From positions 992,001 through 1,056,000 of the forward strand of contig NZ_CP166097.1 in NCBI RefSeq assembly GCF_041228105.1: 64,000 nt of DNA, read 5' to 3'. This stretch comes from Pectobacterium aroidearum (GTDB lineage Bacteria; Pseudomonadota; Gammaproteobacteria; Enterobacterales; Enterobacteriaceae). A model generated the notes under the pieces. The model was not told where the DNA came from, did not search any database, and saw nothing but the letters and a program-made list of their open reading frames with translations. Position numbers and translations under genes: made by a program. Position 1 is the first letter of the stretch. Every line of letters begins with the position of its first letter. Positions 22,798 to 35,355 of the stretch are shown here, piece by piece.

Positions 22798-24147
22798 ATG
22801 GCGCAATTCTACTCTCCAAACCGGCGTGTGACGACCCGGAAAGCGATTCCTGCTAAGAACCTCACTGTTACGGTCACGTCACTTGACCCGTTTGGGCAGG
22901 GAGTGGCGCGTCACGAAGGTAAGACGGTGTTTGTCACGGGTGTACTGCCGGGAGAGCAGGCTGAGGTCCAACTGACGGAAGATAAACGTCAGTTTTCGCA
23001 TGCAAAGCTTAAACGCCTGCTGACGCACAGCCCACAGCGCGTTGAACCGCGGTGCCCTCACTTTACCCGCTGCGGCGGCTGCCAGCAGCAGCACGCGGAC
23101 ATCACGCTGCAACAGAGCAGCAAAACGGCCGCATTAATGCGTCTGATGACGCGGGAAACAGGCGCTGAGCTGCCTGACGCGTCTCTGATTGCTGGCACAC
23201 CTTATGCCTATCGGAGGCGCGCGCGGCTTGCGTTATACTTTCAGGCAAAAGAGCAGCGTCTGTTGATGGGCTATCGGCAGTCAAATTCTCACGATTTGGT
23301 GGATATCAAAGCTTGTCCGGTGCTGCGCCCTGAGCTTGAAGCGCTGCTGCAACCGCTGCGCGACTGCCTGAGCCGATTAAAGGCGGTGAAGCGCCTTGGG
23401 CATGTGGAACTGGTGCAGGCGGAAAACGGTCCGCTGCTGGTGCTGAGGCACCTTGATCCGCTGCATCCAGCGGATGAGCAGGCGCTGCGAGATTTTGCCG
23501 AGCAGCAGGGCGTTTCGGTTTATCTGGCGCCGGATGCCGATTCGCTGACGTGTCTGCACGGCGACGAGCCGGTTTATCACGTAGCCGGACTGACGCTGGC
23601 CTTTAGCCCGCGCGATTTTATTCAGGTCAATGATGCGGTCAACCAGCAGATGGTTGCACAGGCGCTGGCGTGGCTGGATGTGCAACCGCAGGATAGAATA
23701 TTAGATCTGTTTTGCGGTATGGGTAACTTCACGCTACCGCTGGCACAGCGCGTCGCCAGCGTCGTTGGCGTTGAAGGGGTAACCGCGCTGGTAGAGAAAG
23801 GGCGCGAAAATGCCCGACGCAATGCGTTGTCCAATGTCACATTTTTTCACCAAAATCTTGAAGATGACGTCACACAGCAGCCGTGGGCGGCTCAGGGTTT
23901 TGATAAGATATTACTTGATCCGGCACGTGCGGGCGCGGCAGGCGTGATGGAGCAGATAACCCGACTGGCACCTAAACGGGTGGTGTATGTTTCCTGTAAT
24001 GCCACGACGCTAGCGCGCGACAGCAAAGTATTACTGGCGGCAGGTTTTACGCTGGTGAATGTCGCGATGCTGGATATGTTTCCACATACCGGGCACCTTG
24101 AATCGATGGCACTGTTTTTGCACGATACCGGCACGCGAAAGGCGTAA
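22798..24147 (+). CDS. rlmD: 23S rRNA (uracil-1939-C5)-methyltransferase
   Basis: RlmD (RumA) methylates U1939 of 23S rRNA using SAM. 449 aa. An N-terminal TRAM domain ([20 protein letters not shown]) is followed by the [4Fe-4S] cysteines in [10 protein letters not shown] near residue 85, with a fourth cysteine in IKACPVL. The SAM site is [16 protein letters not shown] and the catalytic cysteine is in [12 protein letters not shown] near 399. It is divergent from barA and upstream of relA, as in E. coli. Confidence 0.96.
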   Translation: MAQFYSPNRRVTTRKAIPAKNLTVTVTSLDPFGQGVARHEGKTVFVTGVLPGEQAEVQLTEDKRQFSHAKLKRLLTHSPQRVEPRCPHFTRCGGCQQQHADITLQQSSKTAALMRLMTRETGAELPDASLIAGTPYAYRRRARLALYFQAKEQRLLMGYRQSNSHDLVDIKACPVLRPELEALLQPLRDCLSRLKAVKRLGHVELVQAENGPLLVLRHLDPLHPADEQALRDFAEQQGVSVYLAPDADSLTCLHGDEPVYHVAGLTLAFSPRDFIQVNDAVNQQMVAQALAWLDVQPQDRILDLFCGMGNFTLPLAQRVASVVGVEGVTALVEKGRENARRNALSNVTFFHQNLEDDVTQQPWAAQGFDKILLDPARAGAAGVMEQITRLAPKRVVYVSCNATTLARDSKVLLAAGFTLVNVAMLDMFPHTGHLESMALFLHDTGTRKA

Positions 24148-24200
24148 TAAGCTGCAAAGCGGCGTCGTTTGCAAGGTGAAGGGTAACGTAGGGAGAAATT

Positions 24201-26435
24201 ATGGTTGCGGTAAGAAGTGCGCATTTGAATACGGCAGGTGAATTTGTCCCTGACGCGTGGATTGCTTCGCTGGGTATTTCCAGCCAGCAATCATGTGAAC
24301 GTTTAGCCGAAACCTGGCGTTACTGTGAGCAGCAAACTCAAGATCACTCCGATGCACCGCTACTGCTGTGGCGCGGCATTGAAATGGTGGAAATCCTGTC
24401 CACGCTCAGTATGGACAATGACAGCATGCGCGCGGCGCTGCTCTTTCCACTGGCGGATGCAAACGTGGTCGATGAGGCCACGCTGGAAGCCGCATTTGGT
24501 AAAAATATCGTTGATTTGGTGCATGGCGTGCGCGATATGGATGCAATTCGCCAGCTCAAAGCAACGCAGAATGACTCTGGCGCGTCTGAGCAGGTCGATA
24601 ATATCCGTCGCATGTTGCTGGCGATGGTGGAGGATTTCCGCTGCGTGGTCATCAAGCTCGCCGAGCGGATCGCCCACCTGCGTGAAGTGAAAGATGCCCC
24701 GGAAGAAGAACGGGTATTGGCGGCCAAAGAGTGTACCAATATCTACGCGCCGTTGGCGAACCGCCTGGGCATCGGGCAGTTGAAGTGGGAACTGGAAGAT
24801 TTCTGCTTCCGCTACCTGCACCCGGATGAATATAAAAAAATCGCCAAATTGCTGCACGAGCGCCGTATCGATCGTGCGCAGTACATTGATGATTTTGTTA
24901 AAACGCTGCGCGATGCGATGAAAGAAGAGGGCGTGCAGGCAGAGATTTACGGCCGTCCCAAGCATATTTACAGCATTTGGCGCAAGATGCAGAAGAAAGC
25001 GCTGTCGTTCGATGAGCTGTTTGATGTGCGTGCCGTGCGCATTGTCGTTGAGCGTTTGCAGGACTGCTACGGGGCACTTGGGATCGTCCATACCCACTAC
25101 CGCCACTTGCCGGACGAATTTGACGACTACGTCGCCAACCCGAAACCGAACGGTTATCAGTCTATCCACACCGTGGTGTTAGGGCCGGGCGGAAAGACGC
25201 TCGAAATTCAGATTCGTACGCGCCAGATGCATGAAGATGCCGAACTGGGCGTCGCGGCACACTGGAAATATAAAGAAGGCACCTCGATAGGCGGACGTTC
25301 CGGCTACGAAGGCCGCATTGCCTGGCTGCGTAAACTGCTTGCCTGGCAGGAAGAGATGGCCGATTCGAACGACGTGCTGGACGAAGTTCGCAGTCAGGTG
25401 TTTGACGATCGCGTGTATGTCTTTACGCCAAAAGGCGACGTGGTGGATCTCCCGGCTGGTTCCACTCCGTTGGATTTCGCTTACCACATTCACAGCGATA
25501 TCGGGCACCGCTGCATCGGGGCAAAAATCAGCGGGCGTATTGTGCCGTTTACCTACCAACTGCAAATGGGCGATCAGATTGAAATCATCACCCAGAAGCA
25601 GCCGAACCCGAGCCGTGACTGGCTGAACCCGAATCTGGGGTATATCACCACCAGCCGCGGACGCTCCAAAATCCAGAACTGGTTCCGCAAGCAGGATCGC
25701 GACAAGAATATTCTGGCGGGACGGCAGATTCTGGATGACGAACTGGCGCATTTGGGAATTAGCCTGAAAGCGGCGGAGAAATTGCTGCTGCCGCGTTACA
25801 ACGTGAATTCGCTGGATGAATTACTGGCTGCTATCGGCGGCGGCGATGTTCGTCTGAACCAGATGGTGAATTTCCTGCAATCGCAGTTAAAACAGCCGAG
25901 CGCGGAAGAACTGGATCGTGAAGCACTGCGCCAGCTGACGCAGAAATCGCAGCAGCCGCCAACGCGTACCCATAAAGATAACGGTCGCGTGGTGGTCGAA
26001 GGCGTCGGTAACCTGATGCACCATATCGCGCGCTGCTGCCAGCCGATTCCGGGCGATGAAATCACCGGGTTCATCACTCGCGGTCGTGGGATTTCGATTC
26101 ACCGCGCGGACTGTGAACAACTGGATGAACTGCGCGCCAGCTCGCCGGAGCGGATTGTGGATGCGGTATGGGGCGAAAGCTACTCCAGCGGTTATTCGCT
26201 GGTGGTGAGGGTGATTGCCAACGATCGCAGCGGCCTCCTGCGGGATATCACCACGATTCTGGCGAATGAGAAGGTCAATGTACTGGGCGTCGCCAGCCGC
26301 AGCGACACCAAACAGCAACTGGCAACGATTGATATGGACATTGAGATCTACAACCTGCAAGTACTGAGCCGCATTCTGGCGAAGCTCAACCAACTGCCGG
26401 ATGTGATCGACGCGCGGCGCCAGCAAGGGGCGTAA
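24201..26435 (+). CDS. relA: GTP pyrophosphokinase (p)ppGpp synthetase I
   Basis: Ribosome-associated alarmone synthetase of the stringent response. 744 aa, the usual RelA length. The N-terminal hydrolase-like domain is inactive, as in all RelA: ALLFPLADANV replaces the metal-binding HD motif of SpoT. The synthetase domain includes GRPKHIYSIWRKM and NPKPNGYQSIHTVV, followed by TGS (VYVFTPKGDVVDLPAGSTPL), the zinc-finger-like region with HHIARCCQPIPGD, and a C-terminal ACT domain (RVIANDRSGLLRDITTILA). It follows rlmD by 53 bp with GGGAG before the ATG. Confidence 0.97.
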   Translation: MVAVRSAHLNTAGEFVPDAWIASLGISSQQSCERLAETWRYCEQQTQDHSDAPLLLWRGIEMVEILSTLSMDNDSMRAALLFPLADANVVDEATLEAAFGKNIVDLVHGVRDMDAIRQLKATQNDSGASEQVDNIRRMLLAMVEDFRCVVIKLAERIAHLREVKDAPEEERVLAAKECTNIYAPLANRLGIGQLKWELEDFCFRYLHPDEYKKIAKLLHERRIDRAQYIDDFVKTLRDAMKEEGVQAEIYGRPKHIYSIWRKMQKKALSFDELFDVRAVRIVVERLQDCYGALGIVHTHYRHLPDEFDDYVANPKPNGYQSIHTVVLGPGGKTLEIQIRTRQMHEDAELGVAAHWKYKEGTSIGGRSGYEGRIAWLRKLLAWQEEMADSNDVLDEVRSQVFDDRVYVFTPKGDVVDLPAGSTPLDFAYHIHSDIGHRCIGAKISGRIVPFTYQLQMGDQIEIITQKQPNPSRDWLNPNLGYITTSRGRSKIQNWFRKQDRDKNILAGRQILDDELAHLGISLKAAEKLLLPRYNVNSLDELLAAIGGGDVRLNQMVNFLQSQLKQPSAEELDREALRQLTQKSQQPPTRTHKDNGRVVVEGVGNLMHHIARCCQPIPGDEITGFITRGRGISIHRADCEQLDELRASSPERIVDAVWGESYSSGYSLVVRVIANDRSGLLRDITTILANEKVNVLGVASRSDTKQQLATIDMDIEIYNLQVLSRILAKLNQLPDVIDARRQQGA

Positions 26436-26541
26436 ATGATGGTTTCACCATCAGCCAGTTGAAAACCTTGCACGAGTGTGGTGAAAATTTTCGTGCGTGG
26501 TTAGCAATATTGTTCTTTGTGGCACCAGTGCCACGCCCGAC

Positions 26542-26733
26542 TGAGGGATGCTCAGATGCCGCATCCCTCAGAACCCAGGCTTTTGGCGAGAATTGTGCCG
26601 CGTTGCGGTTCCTTCGATGCATATGCCCGCTGTCGAGCCACCTGTGACGCGTTCCCGACGCGGCACAGGCTTTCGCCGCGTCCATGCGGCTCACTCGGCG
26701 GTCATGTGCATCTCAGCACAATTTTTTACGCCG
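26542..26733. repeat. Dispersed repeat, copy A (192 bp) between relA and mazG
   Basis: It starts with the hairpin TGAGGGATGC/GCATCCCTCA (26542-26570), continues with GAACCCAGGCTT, ATTGTGCCG and GCGGTTCC, and ends with GCTCACTCGGCGGTCA and ATTTTTTACGCCG. The reverse complement of 40938-41128 has the same blocks in the same order and nearly the same length. It fills half of the 388-bp gap where E. coli carries mazEF. Reading frames through it look accidental. Confidence 0.75.
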
Positions 26734-26823
26734 TTGAAATGAAAATAGTGATGTCTTTGCGATTTTTAGCCGAAGTTGGCTGCCGTATTTTGCTATTTTT
26801 ACACAAATTTTTGCAGGAATATT

Positions 26824-27636
26824 ATGACCGTATCTTTGACGAATCTATCCTCCGTCGAGCGCCTGCTCGCCATCATGAAAACCCTACGCGATCCCGAAAA
26901 TGGCTGTCCGTGGGACAAGAAACAGACTTTTGACACTATTGCGCCTTATACGCTGGAAGAAACGTATGAGGTGCTGGACGCCATCAGCCGTCAGGATTTT
27001 GATGATTTGCGCGGTGAGTTAGGGGATTTGCTGTTTCAGGTGGTGTTTTACGCGCAGATGGCACAGGAAAAGGGCTTATTCGATTTCTCCGACGTGTGTA
27101 ATGCCATCAGCGACAAGCTGGAACGCCGCCACCCGCATATTTTTGGGGATCTGACGCTGACGGATAGCGATGCCGTGCTGGCAAATTGGGAGCAGACAAA
27201 AGCGCAGGAGCGAGCGGAGAAAGATCGCCATTCTCAGTTGGATGATATTCCAGATGCGTTGCCTGCCTTGATGAAAGCGCAAAAAATTCAGCAGCGTTGT
27301 GCGTCTGTTGGCTTCGATTGGGACAGCCTGGGGCCGGTGCTCGATAAAGTGTATGAAGAGATCGATGAGGTCATGTTTGAGGCGCGGCAAGCCGTTGTCG
27401 ATGAAGAAAAATTAGGTGAAGAGATTGGTGATTTATTATTCGCCACAGTCAATCTCTCTCGTCATCTGGGACACAAGGCCGAGAATGCGTTACAGGCCGC
27501 GAATCGTAAGTTCACTCGCCGTTTTCGTGAAGTAGAACAAATCGTTACGGCATCGGGAAAGACGTTGGAACAGGCAACGCTGGACGAAATGGAAGCCGCG
27601 TGGCAGCAGGTGAAAAAACAGGAAATCAGTCATTAA
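26824..27636 (+). CDS. mazG: Nucleoside triphosphate pyrophosphohydrolase
   Basis: MazG hydrolyses NTPs and dNTPs to monophosphates and pyrophosphate, and lowers ppGpp in E. coli. 270 aa. Two tandem MazG folds are present: the first with CPWDKKQTF, YTLEETYEVLDAI and LRGELGDLLFQVVFYA, the second with VYEEIDEVMFEA and LGEEIGDLLFATVNLSRH. The start is ATG 26824, preceded by CAGGA; an in-frame ATG at 26776 would add 16 residues not seen in the family. Confidence 0.95.
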   Translation: MTVSLTNLSSVERLLAIMKTLRDPENGCPWDKKQTFDTIAPYTLEETYEVLDAISRQDFDDLRGELGDLLFQVVFYAQMAQEKGLFDFSDVCNAISDKLERRHPHIFGDLTLTDSDAVLANWEQTKAQERAEKDRHSQLDDIPDALPALMKAQKIQQRCASVGFDWDSLGPVLDKVYEEIDEVMFEARQAVVDEEKLGEEIGDLLFATVNLSRHLGHKAENALQAANRKFTRRFREVEQIVTASGKTLEQATLDEMEAAWQQVKKQEISH

Positions 27637-27779
27637 TCCCTATTTAGCGCTAAAGCCGTTTTTTATTGATTTTAACGTTTTTATTTTATTGTTTTTAAAG
27701 GTGATTGTGGGGTGAGGTGAAGGTGGTTTCACCTCGTCTGCGCGTGTGTTGGAATCGTCACATTGTGTAAAACGAACAT

Positions 27780-27808
27780 TTGTGGCGCTCATCAGGTTCA
27801 GGTATACT
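27780..27808 (+). promoter_or_regulatory. Sigma-70 promoter of pyrG
   Basis: TTGTGG, 17 bp, TATACT, ending 54 bp upstream of the pyrG ATG. Four of six bases match at -35 and five of six at -10, with optimal spacing. Confidence 0.6.
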
Positions 27809-27847
27809 ACTTTCCCGTCTTGGTACTTCCATCGTCTTTAAACCTAA

Positions 27848-29500
<1,653 letters not shown>

Positions 29501-29510
29501 GAGTTATACC

Positions 29511-29540
29511 AGCAACGCGCGATCGCTATCGCGCGTTGCT
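29511..29540. terminator. GC-rich hairpin between pyrG and eno
   Basis: AGCAACGCGCGAT/ATCGCGCGTTGCT, a perfect 13-bp stem with a 4-nt loop, starting 10 bp after the pyrG stop. There is no T-run, so it could be a partial terminator or processing stem allowing independent eno levels. Confidence 0.5.
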
Positions 29541-29565
29541 CGTCTAGGGTTTTAGTTCTATCTAA

Positions 29566-30894
<1,329 letters not shown>

Positions 30895-30960
30895 TTACGT
30901 CTTTGGTGTATCAGGCCACTGAGAAAACGGCCTGATATACGCCAACGTGATTAACCCTAA

Positions 30961-30997
30961 AAATCCAGAAGCGTGAAAACGTTTCTGGATTTTTTTA
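30961..30997 (+). terminator. Rho-independent terminator of eno
   Basis: AAATCCAGAAGCG and CGTTTCTGGATTT pair around a short loop and run into TTTTTT, 66 bp after the eno stop. The remaining gap to 31273 is AT-rich near its end and holds no gene I can support. Confidence 0.88.
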
Positions 30998-31273
30998 TGG
31001 CAGACATCCTTGTCCGCCACCCTGCGGGCCGTTGCTGCGCAACGTTGAAAAACGCTCTGTTCCTTCCTTTTGTCAGGTATCTGATGCCTACTTTGGGGTA
31101 TCAGTTATACGCCTCGTTTTTATATTTTAATTTTTAAAATTCAACGATTTATAAAATAAATCCCTCTATCGCTCTCCTTATTTTCTTTTTGTCATGTCTG
31201 TATAGTATGCGGCGATATATAAAAAACTACATATCGATAATTGACATGATATTGGCCAACAGGGATATAGCGG

Positions 31274-33466
31274 ATGAAAGCCCGAAAAAATAATAGAAAA
31301 AAAGCACAGTGGTTATTGCCAGCATTAATGGTGGTTGTTCCACCTGTATTGAGCGCCGAACCGATAACGAGTAAAGACAGCGAAAAGGCAAAAGCGGCTG
31401 ACGTTATGGTCGTTAAGGCAGGGCGTAGTGAGGAGAATGCGAATCTGGCTGGTGCAGGGATGACGACCGATGATGTGGAGATCGGGCCATTAGGTAAACG
31501 TTCAAGACTGGATACGCCGTATTCGACCACGACTGTAACGGAAGCCATGATTGACAATCAGCAGGCAAAAAATGTTAACGATCTTCTGAAATACAGCGCG
31601 TCCAGCCAGATGCAGGCGCGGGGCGGTATTGACGTAGGCCGTCCGCAAAGTCGTGGTATGCAAGGCGACGTGCTGGCGAACAGCCGACTGGATGGGTTAA
31701 ACATTATTTCCACTACCGCCTTTCCGGTTGAGATGTTGGAGCGATTGGATGTCATTAATAGCCTGACTGGCGCACTGTATGGACCAGCCAGCCCTGCCGG
31801 ACAGTTTAACTTCACGCAGAAAAGGCCAACGGCGCAGACGTTAAACCGTTTTACCGTAGGCTATTCCGGTAAAGGTGCCGCGATGGGACATGCTGATTTG
31901 GGCGGACATATGGGGGACGAAAATCAGTTCGGCTATCGCATCAACCTGTTACAGGATGAGGGCGAAGGAAGTACCAGCAACAGCACACTGAGGCGGCAGT
32001 TAGCCAGCGTCGCCTTTGACTGGAACCTCTCGCCCGATACGGTGTTGGAAGTTAACGCCAGCGAGTACCGCTTCCGCAAAATGGGTTATGCCAGTGGGTT
32101 TTCCTATGGACCGACGATTCAGCTACCCAGCGCGCCGGATATTACGAAACAGGGATACGGGCAAAGCTTTGCGGGTCTTGATCTGATAACAAAAACGGCC
32201 AGCACCCGCCTGAAACACTACTTTAATAATAACTGGTATGCCTCGGGTGGTGTGGGTTATCAAACCGCCGATCGTGGCATGCGTTCACTATCGCATTCTA
32301 TTACCAACAATCAGGGCGCAGTGAGCACTTCTCTGACGCAACCTTACAGTGCCGGGCGCTTTAAGGTACTGAGCAATACGCTGCAACTGAACGGCCATAT
32401 TGATACGAACGGGCCTTCCCATGATGTGGTCTTCAGTACCACCGGATACCAGTGGACGATCTATAGCGGGCTGGGGAATGGCAAGCGCTTTCCGTTGGGA
32501 AGTAGCACCATTGATTCACCACGTAATTACGCCGATCCCAGCGATGGGCGTTTTTATCTGGGATCGGGTCGTTATAAATCCAGCCGCACCAGCCAGCAGG
32601 CTATCACGGCGGGTGATACCATCACTTTCAACGATCGCTGGTCGGCGATGGGCGTAGTGAGTCAAAGCTGGCTTACCTCACGCAGTTTTGGCTCTGATGG
32701 TGGCGTGACCCGTGATACCGGCACCAGCCCGACAGTGTCATTGATGTACAAACCGTTGCCCAACGTGATGACCTATGTCGCCTATGCCGATTCGCTGGAG
32801 CAGGGCGGCACTGCGCCAACGGATGACTATGTGGTGAATAAAGGGCAGACGCTGAAGCCTTACCGCAGTACCCAGTATGAAGCGGGGGTGAAATCACAGT
32901 GGGATGGGTTGAATCTGAACGCGGCCATTTTCCGTCTGGAACGCCCTTTTGCCTATGTTGCGTCAGATAACGTTTTCAGGGAGCAAGGTAATCAGGTTAA
33001 TACCGGGCTGGAGCTGATGGCGGATGGTGAAGTGCTTTCCGGCTTGCATGTCTATGCCAGCACAACGCTGCTGGATCCGAAACTGACTGACACAGGGATC
33101 GCAGCAACGACGAATAAACGGGTGGTCGGGGTGCCGAAGTTGCAGGCCAACCTACTGACGGAATATAGCCACCCGTCTTACCCCAATATGGTCTATATCG
33201 CGAACCTCCACTACACCGGTAAGCGTGCAGCCAATGATACCAATACGACGTGGGCGGATAGCTATGTCACGCTGGACTTGGGCACACGCTACGGCTTTAA
33301 GCTGTACGATAAGCCTGCGGCGTTTCGCGTTGCACTCAATAATGTCACCAATGAGCGTTACTGGGCTTCTATTTTCCCCGGCAGCACAGATGGCATTAAC
33401 GGCGGTGCCAACGCTTTCGTCGGCGATCCGCGTGAAATTCGCGCTTCTTTGACCGTTGACTGGTGA
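31274..33466 (+). CDS. TonB-dependent outer-membrane siderophore/metallophore receptor
   Basis: Outer-membrane gated channel of 730 aa. It has a signal peptide (basic start, then QWLLPALMVVVPPVLSA), a TonB-box-like stretch near ADVMVVKAG, a plug domain (NDLLKYSASSQMQARGG, GALYGPASPAGQFNFTQKRP), and a 22-strand-type barrel ending SLTVDW with a terminal aromatic residue. The ligand cannot be told from sequence. The next gene overlaps it or starts within a few bases and encodes a periplasmic binding protein of the Fe-siderophore class, so they form an operon. A weak Fur-like sequence lies upstream at 31236 (11 of 19 matches), too poor to call. Confidence 0.88.
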   Translation: MKARKNNRKKAQWLLPALMVVVPPVLSAEPITSKDSEKAKAADVMVVKAGRSEENANLAGAGMTTDDVEIGPLGKRSRLDTPYSTTTVTEAMIDNQQAKNVNDLLKYSASSQMQARGGIDVGRPQSRGMQGDVLANSRLDGLNIISTTAFPVEMLERLDVINSLTGALYGPASPAGQFNFTQKRPTAQTLNRFTVGYSGKGAAMGHADLGGHMGDENQFGYRINLLQDEGEGSTSNSTLRRQLASVAFDWNLSPDTVLEVNASEYRFRKMGYASGFSYGPTIQLPSAPDITKQGYGQSFAGLDLITKTASTRLKHYFNNNWYASGGVGYQTADRGMRSLSHSITNNQGAVSTSLTQPYSAGRFKVLSNTLQLNGHIDTNGPSHDVVFSTTGYQWTIYSGLGNGKRFPLGSSTIDSPRNYADPSDGRFYLGSGRYKSSRTSQQAITAGDTITFNDRWSAMGVVSQSWLTSRSFGSDGGVTRDTGTSPTVSLMYKPLPNVMTYVAYADSLEQGGTAPTDDYVVNKGQTLKPYRSTQYEAGVKSQWDGLNLNAAIFRLERPFAYVASDNVFREQGNQVNTGLELMADGEVLSGLHVYASTTLLDPKLTDTGIAATTNKRVVGVPKLQANLLTEYSHPSYPNMVYIANLHYTGKRAANDTNTTWADSYVTLDLGTRYGFKLYDKPAAFRVALNNVTNERYWASIFPGSTDGINGGANAFVGDPREIRASLTVDW

Positions 33467-33471
33467 TTGTG

Positions 33472-34548
33472 ATGCAGAAACGTAACCTTACCACGCTCTA
33501 TCGCGAGTATTTACTCAATGCGTTAGTGTTGCTGGCGGTGAGTTTCTCCGGCGTGCATCAGGTTCAGGCGGAAACGCCTGAACCTGCGCAGCGGACGATT
33601 CACTATTACGGCGATCGCTCGGTGACGGTGCCTGCGACGGTTGAGCGGGTGGCTACCTCGTGGAATGCGCAAAACTCGATATTGGCTATGCTCGGCTATG
33701 GCGATCGTATTGTCGGAACGACGAAGCTGGTGCGCGATATGCCGCTGTTCCGCCAGTTTGTACCATCCATTACGCAGGCGTCGCTGGTTTCCCAGAGCGG
33801 AAGCATGGGAATTAATACCGAGGCGCTGATCGCACGCCGTGCTCAGGTCTTTTTCGTGTCGGACAGCGTGCCGGTTGCGGAAGCCGAGGCGCTGAATAAA
33901 GCCGGTATTGCCATCGTACCGCTTCGCTACAACTCGCTGGCAGCGATGGTCGAACGCACGCTGATTACCGGTGAGATTCTGGGACCGGAAGCATCGCGTC
34001 GGGCACAGGATTTCGCCGCCTACTATCAGGACAACGTCAGGCGCGTGACGGAGGTGATCGAGAAGATCCCCCCTGAGCAGCGCGTCAAGGTCTACCATGC
34101 GGTTGGCGATCCGCTAACCACATCGGGACGACCTTCACTGAATCAGGACTGGATGGATCTGGGCGGCGCGATCAACGTGGCGGAACCGTGGTTTAGCCGT
34201 GCTGGAGTGACAACGGCACCCGTATCGCTCGAGCAGGTTTTTCAGGCCGATCCTGATGTGATTATTACGATGCGGGCTGAGGATGCGAAGGCGATCCGTC
34301 AGGATGCGCAGTGGCAGCAGCTACGTGCAGTAAAACAGGGGCGGGTTTATGCGAATCCGCTGGGCATGTTCTGGTGGTGCCGGGAAACGTCGGAGCAGGC
34401 GCTGCAATTTCTTTGGCTGGCAAAAACGCTGTATCCACAGCAGATGCAGCACATTGATATGGCAAAAGAGACGCATGATTTTTATCAGCGTTTTTACGGT
34501 ATCGATTTAACCGCGCAGCAGGTGGATTCAATTTTGTCTCCACCTTAA
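33472..34548 (+). CDS. Periplasmic metallophore/iron-complex substrate-binding protein
   Basis: Class III (FepB/BtuF-type) binding protein of about 358 aa. A signal peptide ends near HQVQA-ET. The domain starts with the typical RTIHYYGDRSVTVPATVERVA-like sequence and ends with QGRVYANPLGMFWWCRETSE. The start could be ATG 33472 or GTG 33469 or 33463; the last overlaps the receptor stop codon, and none has a strong ribosome-binding site, so translation is probably coupled to the receptor. No ABC permease or ATPase follows; a terminator does. It must therefore use a transporter encoded elsewhere. Confidence 0.82.
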   Translation: MQKRNLTTLYREYLLNALVLLAVSFSGVHQVQAETPEPAQRTIHYYGDRSVTVPATVERVATSWNAQNSILAMLGYGDRIVGTTKLVRDMPLFRQFVPSITQASLVSQSGSMGINTEALIARRAQVFFVSDSVPVAEAEALNKAGIAIVPLRYNSLAAMVERTLITGEILGPEASRRAQDFAAYYQDNVRRVTEVIEKIPPEQRVKVYHAVGDPLTTSGRPSLNQDWMDLGGAINVAEPWFSRAGVTTAPVSLEQVFQADPDVIITMRAEDAKAIRQDAQWQQLRAVKQGRVYANPLGMFWWCRETSEQALQFLWLAKTLYPQQMQHIDMAKETHDFYQRFYGIDLTAQQVDSILSPP

Positions 34549-34568
34549 CCGAGGTGGATTATTTGATG

Positions 34569-34601
34569 ACAGGGCCGCATCGTGATGCGGCCCTGTTTTT
34601 T
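34569..34601 (+). terminator. Rho-independent terminator after the binding-protein gene
   Basis: ACAGGGCCGCAT-CGTG-ATGCGGCCCTGT followed by a T-run. It ends the receptor/binding-protein operon, 21 bp past its stop codon. Confidence 0.92.
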
Positions 34602-34630
34602 TAGACACAGACATGAGGGGATGGCGCGGA

Positions 34631-35308
34631 TTAAGCCAGCTGTTTGAGGATCGCTTTGGCGACGACTTCCGAGCTTGCCGGGTTCTGACCAGTGATCAGC
34701 TTGCCGTCTTCAACGAGGTACGGTGCCCAGTCGGGGCCTTTTTCGTATAGTCCGCCCAGTTTCTTGAATTCATCTTCAATCAAGAAAGGCACTACGTCCG
34801 TCAACTGAACCGCTTCTTCTTCACCGTTGGTAAAGCCCGTCACTTTGCGACCTTTAATCAGGGCGTCGCCATTTTCTGCTTTCACATGAATCAGGACGCC
34901 CGGTGCGTGGCAGACAAAACCGGTTGGTTTGTTGGCGCGTACAAAGGCTTCGATGAGCGCGATCGAGACCGGCGATTCTGCCAGATCCCACAGCGGGCCG
35001 TGGCCACCGGGATAGAAAACGGCATCGAAGTCCTGTTCGCTGACGGTATCGAGTTTTACCGTATTAGCCAGTTCCTGCTGCGCAGCAGGGTCGGCTTTAA
35101 AGCGATGCGTCAGCTCAGTTTGAAAATCGGCCAGATCGCTTTTCGGGTCGAGAGGCGGCTGGCCGCCAGCAGGGGAAGCGAGCACCAGCTCGGCGCCTGC
35201 ATCTTTAAAGGTGTAATAAGGGGCGGCAAACTCTTCCAGCCAGAAGCCGGTTTTATTGCCAGTGTTGCCCAGTTTGTCGTGAGAAGTCAGTACCATTAAA
35301 ATTTTCAT
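34631..35308 (-). CDS. DJ-1/PfpI superfamily protein, Hsp31-like
   Basis: Cytosolic protein of 225 aa with the class I glutamine-amidotransferase-like fold. The nucleophilic elbow is GFVCHAPGVL (cysteine near 134), preceded by DFDAVFYPGGHGPLWDL; the glutamate expected in the N-terminal half is present (WLEEFAAPYY). The arrangement fits the Hsp31/glyoxalase III-like branch, which handles methylglyoxal or acts as a chaperone; the substrate here is inferred only. It lies 47 bp downstream of the aldehyde dehydrogenase gene on the same strand, so a shared transcript is likely. Confidence 0.82.
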   Translation of the reverse strand: MKILMVLTSHDKLGNTGNKTGFWLEEFAAPYYTFKDAGAELVLASPAGGQPPLDPKSDLADFQTELTHRFKADPAAQQELANTVKLDTVSEQDFDAVFYPGGHGPLWDLAESPVSIALIEAFVRANKPTGFVCHAPGVLIHVKAENGDALIKGRKVTGFTNGEEEAVQLTDVVPFLIEDEFKKLGGLYEKGPDWAPYLVEDGKLITGQNPASSEVVAKAILKQLA

Positions 35309-35355
35309 CGTTTTTCTCTCTATGGTTGCAGGATGAATGGGGGAATCGATGCCGA

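Noticed and set aside
26517..26933. 138-codon plus-strand frame between relA and mazG
   Set aside because: Runs through the dispersed repeat and into mazG out of frame; no conserved domain.
31236..31254. Possible Fur box upstream of the TonB receptor
   Set aside because: Only 11 of 19 bases match the consensus. Iron control is plausible, but the site is too weak to annotate.
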